DNA of 64,000 nt, taken from the NCBI GenBank assembly GCA_963921425.1, contig OY992837.1:3507896-3571895 (forward strand). Reading direction: 5' to 3'. Each line of letters starts with the position of its first letter. Position 1 is the first letter of the stretch. A model generated the notes under the pieces. That model ran no database searches. It saw only the letters and a list, made by a program, of their open reading frames with translations, and was not told the DNA's origin. Position numbers and translations under genes: made by a program. Positions 23,891-36,609 of this stretch are shown here, piece by piece. Source of the DNA: Dryas octopetala (Eukaryota; Streptophyta; Magnoliopsida; Rosales; Rosaceae).

Positions 23891-24733
23891 TCACTCTTTT
23901 AGCTCCATTTTTACATTTTGTTTCGCATCCAAGTTCTGGTGGGCATTGCTTGCGGTCTTGTCGTTGGAGCCGGAGGAGAGCTCGGTGGTGCGAATGGCCT
24001 TGGCCTTGGGGGCTCTTCTTCTTCGTCTTCTGCAGAGACAAGGATGATTCGGTTGCGACACTACGAGGGCGAGGCGGTCCAAGGCCTCGCGCGCACGCTT
24101 GCGAGCCAAGGCGGCCTCCCGGGCGCGACGCTCCGCCACGGCGCGTGCGATCACGACGGCTTTGGACATGGACGCGGCGGCGATCTTGGCCGCGCAGAGC
24201 AGGACCACGGCGAGGCGGTCGTCGAGGAGCTTGTTGCTTGTATTGAGGTTGAAGAAGGAGTAGTTTGGGGAGTCAGAGGCACAGGCAGGGCAGAGAAAAA
24301 AGGAGGGAGACGACGTCGTTGGGATGCAGTGGGCGTGAGCGAGGGAGGAGCATTTGGTGCAAGAAAGGAGGTGGGGCTGTTCAGTATTTTTGGTGGGGTC
24401 AGGGGTATTTTGGGAATTGAGGAAGTTGGAGGAGGAGGGGGTGTGAAGAATGTGATGGTGACAGCGGAAGCAGAAAGGGCAGAAGGAGGCCGGGTGGAGG
24501 CGGAGGACGCAGGAGGTGCAGAGCCGGCGGAGGGCGCCTCTGATCCGTACATTGTGGTGTAGGGCCCACCCACCACCGCTCTGGGTCCCACAGTTGCTGC
24601 AATCTGCTGCTGCTGCTCCTTTACCTCCTCTCTCTCCTGCTGACGCTACCTGATTCGTTGGCTTGTGGCCATTGTTGCTGTTGTTGTTTGGATTGTAACT
24701 GGAATTGCAAATGGAATTGGGATTCTCCTCCAT
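23891..24733 (-). CDS. Cys/His-rich PHD-like zinc-finger protein, 280 aa
   Basis: The first in-frame ATG is at 24733; the frame stays open further upstream, but only non-ATG codons lie there. Residues 44-92 hold CxxC pairs (C45/C48, C72/C75, C85/C88, C91). A second cluster at 125-151 has the PHD-like order C-x2-C, H-x2-C, C-x2-C (CTKC, HAHC, CPAC). Residues 170-225 are Ala/Arg-rich and probably helical, and a basic run of six Arg at 235-240 could be a nuclear localisation signal. The central part is clearly more GC-rich than the surroundings, and overlapping ORFs on the other strand are shadows of this. Predicted role: nuclear zinc-binding protein; partner unknown. Confidence 0.75.
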   Translation of the reverse strand: MEENPNSICNSSYNPNNNSNNGHKPTNQVASAGERGGKGAAAADCSNCGTQSGGGWALHHNVRIRGALRRLCTSCVLRLHPASFCPFCFRCHHHILHTPSSSNFLNSQNTPDPTKNTEQPHLLSCTKCSSLAHAHCIPTTSSPSFFLCPACASDSPNYSFFNLNTSNKLLDDRLAVVLLCAAKIAAASMSKAVVIARAVAERRAREAALARKRAREALDRLALVVSQPNHPCLCRRRRRRAPKAKAIRTTELSSGSNDKTASNAHQNLDAKQNVKMELKE

Positions 24734-26508
24734 TTGGGAAAATTTGTTTTGTACGGTACAAGAGGGAGGGAAAGAAATTGCGCGAGTTGCAAACTTGCAA
24801 AACAAGAAGAAGAGACTGTGAACTTGTGAGCGAAGCTAATAATGTCCGGTCTTCCAATGGCGCTTATGTTATCATGTGTTAGCCACTTACTTTTGGGCTT
24901 TTAGGGCTTTTACTTTGGGAAGGTCCAGTCCCAAAGCCCGTTAGCCACTTCATCATACCTCAGCCATTGGAAACTTTTGTCGTTTTGTTCACTTTTCTAC
25001 CATCAAATATAATTATGTCATACGATCAGCCACTATACCAAAGACAACTCCATCATTTTACGAAAAAGTCGCGTGGCATGAGACAACATCCTAGTTTCTC
25101 AATTCCGCTCAAGTCAATATCTCCTAGGTATAAATATTGAGTAATGTTGTCTTCCACTCTTCCTAGATATTTGATATATTGTTTTACCAAAATATCAAAA
25201 TCACATATTTAAACATGATTGCGTCCAACCAATGATTCACACTGCCAGCCTAACTGTAATTATAATTGGGTTGTAACTGGTGAGTTGTCAACTTTCACAT
25301 CAATGTTGCAAGTAGCCTTTTACGAAAGGCATATTCTAAGAATCTTCATATTCATTTTCACACTGTATATTACCTGGGTACGCACCTTAGAAAGTGCCTC
25401 ATCAGCTCCCACAAAGTTCTTTGGGGCCCCTGTCTCGACCAAGTGAGGCCAATTGCCATGTTGGTAGTACTAGTACCACCCCCTCCAACTCTCATTCATA
25501 ATTCAACCCACAAGTCAAAATTTGACCATGCTTTATTGTTAAAGATTGAAAATAGAATACTATACAACTGAGAACTAGATGTTTACATCCACAATGCATT
25601 TCCAACTTGCCTGGACCTTCAAGTAACCCAAAGACATACTCCTATTACCATTTTATGGTCCACTAAACTCATCAGTCATTACTAAATCAAACTATAAAAA
25701 AAACCCAAGTTAACAATACGACTACAAAAAGAAATGATAATTACAAAACAAGTACCAAGTATTACATACACCAGGTTCCATGGCTTGGTTATTTTTAAAT
25801 AAGAAAACAGGTCCCACTATATCTTTGAGGTTCCACTAGTATAGACTGTGATGCCCTTGCCCTCTGATACAATCCTAAACAGAATCGAGAAAAAAAGGAG
25901 CATCAATTAGTAGCGCATGTCCTGCTAAAAATGGAAATACAAAAGTAGTATGTCAACCAAAACAAAAGCAACAAGCAGAGAAGTTGAAATGTAATCCCAT
26001 ATAACTCATCATCATTGAGAGGACACTCTATTAGAGACATCAAGACAAAAGCTAGGAGCTACAAAAGCAACATGTCTATCAATGATTCAATACAAAATAG
26101 TCATCTGGCTCTAACACCTGCCTGTATCTAAGTATACATGCCCAAGTTCATTCGAAACACAAGATTGTACAAAGATGCCAATGCAATACCTACAAATGCA
26201 CTTGCATACTAATGCAGGGCAGAGGGCTGGGATGGGATGGGCTGGGGTGGGATTTGCTAAGGGTTGGGCTGGGCTAACCTGAAACTTATACTTGGAAAAA
26301 GAAAAATTCTGAGGTGGGCCGGGTTATAGCTTGAGCGAGCCTACTATTTGGCTCCGTCCAGGTATACTCATCAATAAACCGGTAAAATCAAGGTGTAATG
26401 GAACAATGTGTAGCTAGTAACAACTATCAAAAGTGAGACATAAAATGGGTACAAAAGAAGAATTGATCATTATCCACAAAAGAGTTAATACTTACAATGT
26501 CTAATACT
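24734..26508. other. Spacer between zinc-finger and MUSTANG genes
   Basis: Promoter of the zinc-finger gene (about 24734-25050), then AT-rich sequence, then likely 3' UTR of the MUSTANG gene. A G-rich imperfect repeat of GGGATGGGCTGGG type occurs at 26220-26275. No gene recognised. Confidence 0.5.
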
Positions 26509-28907
26509 CTACAATAACTCTTTGCAAGTGGACTTGTTGTGCCCAAGACCCTTGCATCTGCTGCACTGGAGTTGACGCTTAACCATATCTTGTGATCCAT
26601 ATTTCTTTGTAGTAGGCCGGCCTGGTGGACGGCGGGTGGGAGGAGGGATTACGGTTACTGCTACCTGAGAAGAAGCCTTCACCACCGGCATGTCTACTTG
26701 CGGAATAGGATGTATTGACTCTGAGTATGTCAGTCTGTAGCTCTGAGTCGTAAAGTATCTTGAACAATAATCGTACGGGCCCCGGCCCATACAACCAATA
26801 ACAGCAATTGCATGACAGCATGGTAAACCAGTTAGCTGCCACCCTCTACAACTACAGTCCCAGCGATCAACATCAACAACTTCAATGGAGTCACCACGAA
26901 CCTCAAATGTGCTACCAGCCGACAGTAGTACTTGGAGGTTTCGGACTTTCTGCGTTTCCTTTTCTAGCTTTTCCTCCATGGATGGAGTCAGCCTTGTCAA
27001 CCATTGATTAGACTCTGCCTTTCTTGTGTAGATCAACTCCATAATCTTACCCCTGATCACATCAACCATCTGTGTAATTGGTAACTCGTGTGCATCTGAT
27101 GCCCAACTATAGAACAGCTCTCCAAAGTTTGATGTCATATGGTTATATCTGGAACCCTGAAAGAATGAATTCGCCCAGTTCTGAGGCTCACTTTGTATGA
27201 TCCAATTGTAAGCCTCTAGTGAGATACTTTTAATGCTTTCAAGACACCTTTGGAAGGTTTCAGGCCTAGGTGCATAAGCAGCAGCATAAAGGTCCTCAAC
27301 CATGAGTCGCTTAACCTCATGAGAAAATTGCCCTTTCAAGTCTCTGATAAGTTGCTCAGTCAAGTACCGCAGGCAATAGCCATGGTATGAGTCTTTAAAT
27401 ATTTCCACAATTGATTCCTTTAACCCCTTCTGTCTGTCTGCCACAAATGTTATGGGACAAGTAATTGTGAATGCAGCTTTCAGTTGTAGTAAAAACCAAC
27501 GCCAGTTATCATCAGTTTCTGCATCCACCACAGTGAAAGCAACAGGGAAAACTCCATCATCCCCATCCGCAGCTGTTGCGGCCAACAATGTGCCTTGATA
27601 TTTTGATTTTAAGGGTACGCTATCAAGGAAAACGAGAGGCCTGCAACCTTGCTGGAAACCATACAATGAGGCATGGAATGAGATAAAGAGACGATGGAAA
27701 CTGGAGTCTTCCTTAGTGGTAAATGTAGCAAGACTACCTGGGTTTGTCTCCATTATCTTCTCACAGAAAACTGGTAATTGACTATATGCCTCTTTGTATG
27801 AACCCTGAAGCTGCTCCTTTGCTATTTCTTTCCCACGCCAGGCCTGAAAGTAGTTGAGTTGTATTCCATATTCTTGCTTGATATCATTGACAATATCTTT
27901 GGGCTTATAATTTGGTAAGAACTTTAACTTCTCCTTAATAATACTAGCCACCCAACTCCTTGTTGCCTGATGGCCTGTTGTCGCAACAGCCCCTTCGCAT
28001 GTATGCGTTGGATTCATCTTCTTGATACATATTAACTGAGTGGTTGACAACCTTGACGCATGAATTCTCCAAGGGCAACCTTCAGCCTTGCACTTGACAG
28101 TCACACGATGACTATCATTCTTCTTATACCTAAACGCGAACTGATGTGCAATGGCATATTTACGCAATGATTCACGAAATTCATGAACACTGCTGAATCT
28201 TTGGCCTACACCAGTAATAGTATTCTGCCACTGCTGTGCACCTTTAGCATGCTTCTCATCATTGGGGCCAACAAGAGGGAAAACGGGTGATATTTCAGTG
28301 GGTATATCAATATGTGCATCAATAGGGCTGGTATCAATAGGGCTGGTATCATCTACAACATCAAGAGAAGCATCGAGTGGGATATCTGGCTCGGTTGTAT
28401 CACCAACAAAGTCCACAACATCGAGAGGTGCATCAACTGGAACCACAGTTTCTGACAAAGTTGTTCTGCTCGACCTAAAACGTCCAAGAAATTCAGAAAT
28501 TCACCAGAAAGAAAATTTCCAAAAATGGTAGTTAAATACTAGCTTACATATAAAGAAAACTACCTACTGGCAGGCATGTTCGAGACATCAGGAGCAACTA
28601 TTTCTTCTATGACATATATATCAACAGTTGCAAAATCATCATGGAATTTGATCATGCGCTTGAGATCCTTGTCATTGGAAACAGTAATCAGGGTCTTCTT
28701 GTTGCCAGGGAGAAAGTATTTGATGGACATATTATTGATGTTACAAGTAAACATTTCTGTCACCTCCATTCTAAACTCATTAAACTTCATCTGGTCATCA
28801 ATGTCAATAGCATGAGCATCACCACCCCTATACGACAATGTACCATCTTTCTCAGTAAAGAATTCACCCCCTGACTGACAAATTGCAATGATTTTCCTCC
28901 CCGCCAT
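26509..28907 (-). CDS. MUG: MUSTANG-type domesticated Mutator transposase with PB1 domain, 769 aa
   Basis: Exons 28907-28564 and 28474-26509 (2310 nt). Exon 1 encodes an N-terminal PB1-like domain (~1-100), found in the MUSTANG-B subgroup of domesticated MULE transposases. Next come an acidic linker, a MuDR-type zinc-binding region (~200-275, CPWRIHASRL...THTC), the MULE transposase core (~390-570), a SWIM zinc finger with C655, C657, C667 and H669, and a C-terminal CCHC knuckle (C752, C755, H760, C765). Candidate DDE residues D399 (FLDS), D461 (ADRQKG) and E567 (TSNFGE) are present, though the usual SDRQKG reads ADRQKG. No terminal inverted repeats were found around the gene. Family members act in growth and flowering rather than mobility (family knowledge). 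Confidence 0.88.
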
Positions 28908-31482
28908 GATCTGCTCAATCAAACAGAATAGACAAATTTGTTTCAGATCAATATAAAGAGAAAATCGGTAAAACTATTGTAGTTATCTTTAGGACATTTT
29001 AGCTGTCAACTGTGGATAAATTTCATAAATAGCATGGACCCTCTCACCAGACCTCGTGCCCCTTCACATTACAACAATAGGGGGAAAATTACTAGTTTAA
29101 ATTGAAGATTCATTGTTAAGAAATTTATTTAAAAGTGCATTGTTAAAACATTTAATTGAGCATAAACCCAATACGTACTAAACATAAGCTGTAAGAGTTC
29201 AACTTATATTTAAGTTTATAGCATCACATGGAACAGAAACGGAGGATAGGGTTCTTTCTGGTTACTGAAAAATGCACAAAAGGAAAACAAAGTTAAAATT
29301 TTCAGTCTTTAAACTTATTATTTCAAATTCATTCCTCAAGAAAACCAAACAGTAAAACATATAACCAATTGCTCCAAATGCAAGTATTTGACAGTTGGAA
29401 ATTTGGGGATGCACATAATCTAAAACAGGAACAAATATATTCAATTAAAAAAGAAAAAACTCCATTTACTCAAATATCTGAGGTCCTAACCAGACAAAGG
29501 ACTGAACTTTGTTGCAGATGCAAACTGGAGAAGGCAGCCAACTCCAGAGGTCCTCAAAGGGGAACACCAATAAACAAATAAACAAGCAATTGGGTATTTA
29601 AATTTCGAGCGAAACAAATTGGAATAGTATTTAATACGCCAAATAAAGTATCCGATTCGCTATAAATGCCAAGATTACAAAAATTAAGAGGCAATCTGCA
29701 AACCCTAATTTGTGTACCATGTCTATGTTTTTGGAAATAAAAACTACTGACATGCGGAAAAAATATCGGCAATTAAGATGGTTACCTTTTGGAATTGAGA
29801 TTGAGGTCTGAGTCCCCAGTGCCCAATTCGAATTTGGATTTTGGATTTTGGAATTGGGCTCGCACCACTGAATTTTGGGAATGCTTACGCATACGACCGA
29901 ACCCACAAAATCATACCCAAATTACCAAAGAGGGAGTGAGAGAGATAGAGAGAGAATGTGGTGGTTAATATGGTTATAGCACAAGAGTATTATATAAGTG
30001 CGAGTGTTATGTTTGGTGTAAAAGTCCCAAGATTGAAGTGTAATTTGTTTCGTATAGTGAAACCTACTACTTATTATGGATATGTGACCACGTTAGAGGA
30101 CTTACAGGTGGGTAGGGATATGTCATATGTGTATATGTGGCTATTTGCTTTCTCACCACTTCTTAACAAGAAAAACACTTATTTTTATTTTTTTTCAAAA
30201 TTCATATTTCTTATTTCCTAACTCATATATAATTTTTTTTTGTATATAACCATAATATTATGTGGTCAATCCATTCATATTATAACACGTGTATAATTTT
30301 AAAATATTATTTAAAATTTAGATTTTTTTTTTTAAGTTGAGAGAAGGGAGTTGAAATTAAGTGTATTATAAGTAATTCTGCGGCTCTTTTATTTAAGCTA
30401 CCCAACAACTGGATTTTTTTTTTGAATTGAGAGGAGAAGGGATCAAACTGCATTTAAAATTTAGAATTTTAAATATTAATAATTACACACACACTATAAT
30501 TTAATTAGAATAGTCACACCGTCACGTAGTGTTACGGTCGCATAAAAAAAAATCTCAACTCATATATAGGTCCACTTTATGACTCATTTATTTACATTAA
30601 ATAAAAATTGATACATACATGGCCACATCATCATTTAGAAATTATAATCCAAATTCAAGATCCCAAAATGAGGTTTTTTTTTTTTTTTCCTTTTTTGGTT
30701 AATGATTCAAAAGTTTTTTTTAATTACAATTGTTTCAAATTATTTATTTTAAAGTGTTGAATCGTATTTTTTTAAGTTTAGGGTATAGCTCCTAAATTGT
30801 ATGGTTAGATTTGTAGATCGTAAATAGAAAGCAAGAAAACAGCAAACCACAACATAGGGTGGGGTGGGATGGGGCAAGCTTCTTAGTGAGACGTTAATTT
30901 CATATAGGCAACCCATGCACACAAGTCACCATCTTAAATCTCAATTGGTGGCATATAATAGTTGCACTTACAAAGTTATATAATCTTCTTCAAATCTTTG
31001 GAAGAAAGAAAAAGGTACTTGGGGGAGTTGACATTAATGCTCAAAACTCCGAAAGGTAGCGATCATCTCACCCACTTTCAGTTCCTAAACCCACAAATGG
31101 CTAACAGACATTGAAGTTAAACCCCAATCCAAGCTAACCAATCACAATGGACAATTCATTCTTGTAAAGCCATCACTCATTAGCAGCTCATATTTCAATT
31201 GGCCACTAAAAGAGTTAAGTATAAAATACAACTATAGAAGTGACATATAGTCACTAAAGAGTTTTTAAGAATAACTCTCACACAGTTCAGAGAGACAGTA
31301 ATGTAACACTTACTATTATAAAGATGTAGAGTAATTGTTTAGAGGCCTTTTAAGGGATGCAATATTTTGAATTACTTATTATAAAAATGCAAAGAAGAAA
31401 TTCTAACTGACTGTGCAATGAGCATGATTCATTCACCATTTTTAACACAGTTGCTTTCCCACGTCTCTAAGCTTCTTCTATT
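28908..31482. other. Intergenic region upstream of the MUSTANG gene
   Basis: The first ~1000 bases probably contain 5' UTR exon(s) and an intron of the MUSTANG gene; an AAACCCTAATT telo-box-like motif is at 29699-29709. The remainder (30000-31480) is very AT-rich with poly-T tracts and no supported gene. Confidence 0.5.
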
Positions 31483-32215
31483 TGTTAGTAGATTTTATAT
31501 TTTATTTTTGAACTGAGAGGTGAATGTGGATTCCTATCACTGTATTGACTTTAATAGTGGTGGTGATCATGAATAGGTTATATTCCAATTTGAGAAGAGT
31601 CCTACCTCTTCCAGACTTTTACCTCCGTAAATACACATGTGCTTGATGTTCCAGTTATCATATACTTAGCATAGTTATCATGTACTTGGTATAGTTTGCA
31701 AACAACTCTTGTATACACGTGACCGTATCCTATATATATCAATCAATACAATACTGCCAATTATTCAAGGCATCATAATCCAACTCCATCTTAAACACTC
31801 TTTATGGTATCAGAGCTGCAAGTCTAACGACGTACGCAGTCCTCTCTGTTTTTCTTCTTCTCAAACCAATTAACCTCTGTTCCTCCCACAGCCATCACAC
31901 ACCATGGGAACTGAATCATCCTCTAGTTCTCAATCTATTATCTCAGCTATTTCCCCATCTGTTCCAAATGTTACTGGTTCCTTAAATATTCGACTTAGCA
32001 AGCACAATTATGTGCTCTGGCTTGCGCAGATTGTGCCGTTGTTGCGCAGTCGTAATCTTCAAGGTTTTGTGACTGGAAAAATTCCTTGTCCTGATCCACT
32101 TCTCAAAGATGCAGCAGGGAAGCTTACTGACCAGATTAATCCAAAGTATGATGAGTGGATTCAACATGATCAGATGGTGTTGTCTTGGATCAACGGTTCT
32201 TTGTTAGCTTAAGCA
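31483..32215 (+). mobile_element. Truncated Copia-type retrotransposon (5' LTR, PBS, start of gag)
   Basis: TGGTATCAGAGC at 31805-31816 is the primer-binding site complementary to initiator tRNA-Met used by plant Copia elements. The ~320 bp before it have LTR character (start near TGTTAGTAG at 31483, TATATATA and CAATACAAT motifs shortly before the end). The gag start codon follows at 31904. The element ends at ~32215, with no pol and no second LTR, so it is a dead 5' fragment. The LTR ends are approximate. Confidence 0.75.
31904..32215 (+). pseudogene. Copia gag N-terminal fragment, 102 aa
   Basis: The N-terminal portion of a Copia gag, with the typical region LSKHNYVLWLAQIVPLLRSR followed by a WI..DQMVLSWI block. 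It stops prematurely after ~102 residues, where Copia homology also ends. Non-functional. Confidence 0.75.
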
Positions 32216-32540
32216 GAAGTCATATTTCAATTGGTGGTAAGAATTAATGCAAGCAAATCCAGTCATGAAGCATTTTACAAGAATGATTCTGATAGGGTGC
32301 AGCAGACAAGTCAAATGTCTCTATGAATTAAAACTTATTAAAGCTGAGAAGGCAATTGTATTTGTATTCATGCATGAAATTTTCTGCAGATAAAGAAAAA
32401 AAATACATGAACTTTTATGCAGCTTGTTTCCCTAGAAACATGCACTTTAGGAGTTAATGGTACTGGAACCATTGCTACTAGCAAAACATGGAGGAGACAG
32501 AGAACCAAAGCTCCTCTTATTCCTGATCCGACGGACTTCT

Positions 32541-33345
32541 TCAGGCCTCATTGAACTACAGATTAACATAACATAAAATCCCATGTCAATAACAAGTAAC
32601 CAAAACAGATTCACAAAGTATTGCACACTTTTCATTTAGTTAGATCAACATCTGTAGAGTCCAATCCACACGGTTTTAAAGTTAATCAGCACAAAAATAA
32701 GAAGCCAATGAACAAACCTATATTATTTTACTATTTCTAGCTTACAAAACCATTAAAGTGGATGAAGGCAGAACATACCTGCAGACCATCACGAATGAGT
32801 TGATTAATTGCATCTCTGAACTTGTAATAGTCATCAACTTTGTTGTAGACTTGATGACAAATTCGAGCATACGCTGTTGTTGGTGCAACCTCTCCATCTT
32901 TGGGGGCCTGGTAATGTATTTTGACTTCAACGCCAAATTTCTCCTGTAAATGTGGCCGTAACTTCATAGCAGCCTCATCACTTGATATCCCCAAACAAGC
33001 TGGTAATCCAACCATGACCATGCTGGCATACATATCTGGAGGGCACCCCAGATTGGTGCCCCAAGCTTCTGCCAACATCTTCCCCATGTCAACAACAGCA
33101 TCATGATTCCTCTTTTTGATTCCCTCAATACCGCCTTCAAACCTATTAGTGAACTCCAGAACTGAAGGAAGCACCAAATAAGGACTATAATCCCGTGTCC
33201 CAACATAACCACTTTCTAAAGGCAACCCATTACCATACTCATGAGACACCACTGGATGATGCAAATCTGAATGTGTCAGTGACTTCCTACAGTACAAAAA
33301 TGCAACTGCAGGTGGGCAGAAGAACCACTTATACAAGTTACTAGT
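32541..33345 (-). pseudogene. 3' part of an L-cysteine desulfhydrase-like gene (second copy)
   Basis: Exon 33345-32779 encodes the C-terminal third of a PLP-dependent desulfhydrase-like protein starting at TSNLYKWFFCPP, which includes the PLP lysine. A GT donor follows at 32778, and a short terminal exon may run 32555-32541. It is about three quarters identical by eye to the copy at 36610-37770, so it is a diverged paralogue and not that gene's own end. Homology stops abruptly at the TSN codons; upstream is ~120 bp of non-matching sequence and then a Copia LTR. Either a 5'-truncated pseudogene or the tail of a tandem duplicate interrupted by the retroelement. Confidence 0.72.
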
Positions 33346-33469
33346 GAAAATCAGTAGGTGATAATTTAATGATCACACTATTAATTCAATAGATAACTTA
33401 CAGTAAACAACAAAACAAACAAAACTTAATCTGCAAATAAATAATAGTAGTGAAGAAAACAAAGTACTG

Positions 33470-33926
33470 ACTTAATATGTAGATAGAGGCTTGCAAACTT
33501 GGCAATGTCCTAAAGACAGAATTTCACCCCTTCTCTGTGCTTGAAGTTCAATAGGTGTCTATCTCCCAGGATTCAACTATCTATAAATCAAAGACCCAGC
33601 ACAGGATCTTTGATTTCTGGCGAACTTGGATGTGCTCCTCTCCAATATAGTATGTATGAACAAGAAAGTTTTTCTTTGTTAATAAGTCTGATGAAAAGAT
33701 CGTTCCTATTAATCTGGTTAGGACTTGTATTTATAAGATAGATATTATAACCTTTCAAAAGAGACATCAGTTAAGAGCAGTTTTAAGTTTCAAAATTCAA
33801 ATGAAAAGATATGTCCTAACATTTTGAATTATGCAGTTAAAACCAGAAGAAACTTTTTAATATTATTAGAGCCCAAGAGCCCACATCTTGAGTTCAACCC
33901 ACGTTATTTGCTCTCAAACTCTAACA
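33470..33926 (-). repeat. Probable 3' LTR of the Copia element
   Basis: It begins TGTTAGAG immediately after the polypurine tract, as expected for a Copia LTR. A TATAAATA-like motif is near 33735 on the minus strand. The inner end and a target duplication could not be fixed because the partner LTR is not in the assembly. Confidence 0.55.
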
Positions 33927-34498
33927 ATACCCCACATTTGAATGCAAATAAGACTACATGCAGACACGAAAACTGGAGAGAAAATAAGATATGACATACT
34001 TCAGGATAAGTGTCTTTTGGATTTGAACTTTCCTTAGTGAAGACGCATCGGATCTACCTGATGAATCAGTGGACTGAACACCCTTGAACTGTTCACCGTT
34101 TTGTAGTAAACCAAGACAATACGCCACACATATATCACATCTCTACACACTTCGGTTCATGCGGTTGTGTTCATTTTTGGTCCTGAACAAATCCTGGTTT
34201 CATGAAAGCTTTAGAGAACATAGCCATATAATTCTCATAAATGCGACCCCACAATTACTCCCATATAGGTAACGTTAATTAAAAGTATTCTGCCATACTT
34301 CTCTTGATTAACAAGATATTAACGTCATTAAATGTAAAAACATATCCTAAAATAATTCTTCTGCAGACAACACACTTTGGTCATAGGAATGAGTATTTAG
34401 TGTGTTCAACCTTTGAGTCGTTCCCAACCAGTTTGCCTATTGAACCTAGACCATGGGATCTCCAATCAGCTAGGTTAGGTTTCCGTCAAGTTGACTCA

Positions 34499-36409
34499 TT
34501 ATGAAATTGGCAGTAAACCCATTCCCCTCGATGCATACTTAATTTGCTCTCTTGGTAGGCCTTTTGTAAAAGGATCAGCTATATTTTCCTTTGACTTCAC
34601 ATAATCAATGGATATAATTCCATTTTTGAGCAACTGTCTAATTGTGCTATGTCTTCGTCTAATATGCCTTGATCTACCATTGTAAATTTTATTTTTAGCT
34701 CTTGCAATGGCTGCCATGTTATCACAATGGATGCATACGGCTGTTATCGGCTTAGACAGTAATGGAATATCTTCCATAAAGTTACGAAGCCATTCTGCTT
34801 CTTCAGCAGCCTTATCTAAGGCTATAAATTCTGATTCCATAGTTGAACGTGCTATACATGTTTGTTTACTTGATTTCCATGAAATCGCTGCCCCACCGCA
34901 TATAAATACATAGCCACTTGTGGATTTCGTTTCAGTTTCACCAGAAATCCAATTTGCATCACTATATCCTTCTAATATAGGTGGATAATTAGTATAATGC
35001 AATCCAAAATTCATTGTGCCTTTAATAAATTGAAGCACTCTAATCAAAGCGGTCCAATGATCTTTGGATGGTTTGCTTGTATATCGACTGAGTCTACTTA
35101 CTGCATAAGCTAAATCAGGTCGAGTACAACTCATCATATACATTAAACTTCCAATTATTTGGGAGTATTCCAACTGAGATACTGCATCTCCATGATTTTT
35201 GACCAAATGAATTGATGTATCAAATGGTGTCACAACGGGTGGATCATCAAAGTGACCAAATTTTTTAAGTATTTTTTCTGCATAATGGGATTGAGTTAAA
35301 AAATAACCTTGTTCAGTTCTTTTAATTTTAATTCCAAGTATGACATCTGCAAGTCCTAAATCCTTCATGTCAAAACTGGAATTTAACATCTTTTTTGTAG
35401 AATTGATAACATCTTTGCTTGTTCCCATTATCAACATGTCGTCAACGTATAAACATACAATGACACAAGAATTCTTAAAATTCTTCACATACACACATTT
35501 GTCACTTTCATTAATTTTAAATCCGTTTGACAACATTATATGATCAAATTTTTCATGCCACATTTTTGGTGCTTGTTTAAGTCCATATAATGACCTAACC
35601 AACTTGCACACTTTCTTTTCTTGTCCTTTGACCACAAAACCTTCTGGTTGATCCATATAGATTTCTTCATCTAATTCTCCATTCAAAAAGGCTGTTTTAA
35701 CATCCATTTGATGTATTTCTAAGTTATGTATGGCTGCAATTGAGATTAGCATCCTTATGGATGTAATTCTTGATACAGGAGAATAAGTATCAAAATAGTC
35801 CAGCCCTTCTTTTTGTCTATAGCCTTTAGCTACTAAACGTGCCTTATATTTGTCTATAGAACCGTCAGCCTTCAATTTCTTTTTGAATAGCCATTTGTAG
35901 CCAATTGGTTTATTACCAGGAGGTAAATCCACCAATTCCCATGTATTGTTTTGTAAAATGGAATCCATTTCACTTTTAATAGCTTCCTTCCAAAAAGGAG
36001 CCTCAGTTGAAGCCATTGCTTCCTTATATGTTTGTGGTTCAGCTTCTGACAAAAGGGTTAGAAAATCAGGTCCAAAATTCTTTGGGATTTTCGTTCTACT
36101 TCCTCTTCTAGGTTCCACTTCATTTTCGTGAACACCAGATGAAGATGGAATGTCATGTTGACTTTGATCAAATGACCTCTTTTTATTTGAACAAAATCTA
36201 TTTTCTTTATAGGGATATATATGTTCAAAAAATTCAGCATTTACAGATTCAATAATAGTGTTAACATGAATATCAGATATATCAGATTTAACTACTAAAA
36301 ATCTATATGCTGCACTATTATTTGCAAAACCAATAAATGCACAATCAACCGTCTTTGGTCCAAGTTTAACTCGTTTTGGTAATGGTACTTGAACCTTTGC
36401 AAGGCAACC
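34499..36409 (-). CDS. Copia polyprotein, C-terminal part (integrase end, RT, RNase H)
   Basis: The frame is open from the gap edge to a stop at 34499, over 630 codons without interruption, so this copy may be young. The N-terminal part is the integrase C-terminal region ([24 protein letters not shown]). The RVT_2 reverse transcriptase follows ([37 protein letters not shown] near 35440), then Ty1/Copia RNase H ([23 protein letters not shown]). Translation cannot start here; the true start lies in or beyond the gap. Function is limited to retrotransposition. Confidence 0.88.
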   Translation of the reverse strand, partial: GCLAKVQVPLPKRVKLGPKTVDCAFIGFANNSAAYRFLVVKSDISDIHVNTIIESVNAEFFEHIYPYKENRFCSNKKRSFDQSQHDIPSSSGVHENEVEPRRGSRTKIPKNFGPDFLTLLSEAEPQTYKEAMASTEAPFWKEAIKSEMDSILQNNTWELVDLPPGNKPIGYKWLFKKKLKADGSIDKYKARLVAKGYRQKEGLDYFDTYSPVSRITSIRMLISIAAIHNLEIHQMDVKTAFLNGELDEEIYMDQPEGFVVKGQEKKVCKLVRSLYGLKQAPKMWHEKFDHIMLSNGFKINESDKCVYVKNFKNSCVIVCLYVDDMLIMGTSKDVINSTKKMLNSSFDMKDLGLADVILGIKIKRTEQGYFLTQSHYAEKILKKFGHFDDPPVVTPFDTSIHLVKNHGDAVSQLEYSQIIGSLMYMMSCTRPDLAYAVSRLSRYTSKPSKDHWTALIRVLQFIKGTMNFGLHYTNYPPILEGYSDANWISGETETKSTSGYVFICGGAAISWKSSKQTCIARSTMESEFIALDKAAEEAEWLRNFMEDIPLLSKPITAVCIHCDNMAAIARAKNKIYNGRSRHIRRRHSTIRQLLKNGIISIDYVKSKENIADPFTKGLPREQIKYASRGMGLLPIS

Positions 36410-36609
36410 NNNNNNNNNNNNNNNNNNNNNNNNNNNNNNNNNNNNNNNNNNNNNNNNNNNNNNNNNNNNNNNNNNNNNNNNNNNNNNNNNNNNNNNNNNN
36501 NNNNNNNNNNNNNNNNNNNNNNNNNNNNNNNNNNNNNNNNNNNNNNNNNNNNNNNNNNNNNNNNNNNNNNNNNNNNNNNNNNNNNNNNNNNNNNNNNNNN
36601 NNNNNNNNN
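36410..36609. other. Assembly gap, exactly 200 N
   Basis: A run of exactly 200 N is typical of a placeholder of unknown true size. One side is mid-Copia and the other is mid-desulfhydrase gene, so missing sequence must include the rest of that gene and possibly the 5' half of the Copia element. Confidence 0.98.

Larger units (their letters stand above)
33470..36409 (-). mobile_element. 3' half of a Copia retrotransposon
   Basis: In minus-strand order: integrase C-terminal region, reverse transcriptase and RNase H (36409-34499), ~570 bp of 3' untranslated sequence, a polypurine tract (AAATGTGGGGTA, ~33938-33927) and the start of the 3' LTR at 33926. The 5' LTR, gag, protease and most of integrase are missing at the 200-N gap. 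The lower end of the element is approximate. Confidence 0.85.

Noticed and set aside
23918-24562. 214-aa plus-strand ORF over the zinc-finger gene
   Set aside because: Gly/Arg-rich antisense shadow of a GC-rich gene; the minus-strand frame has ordered CxxC motifs and the plus frame has none.
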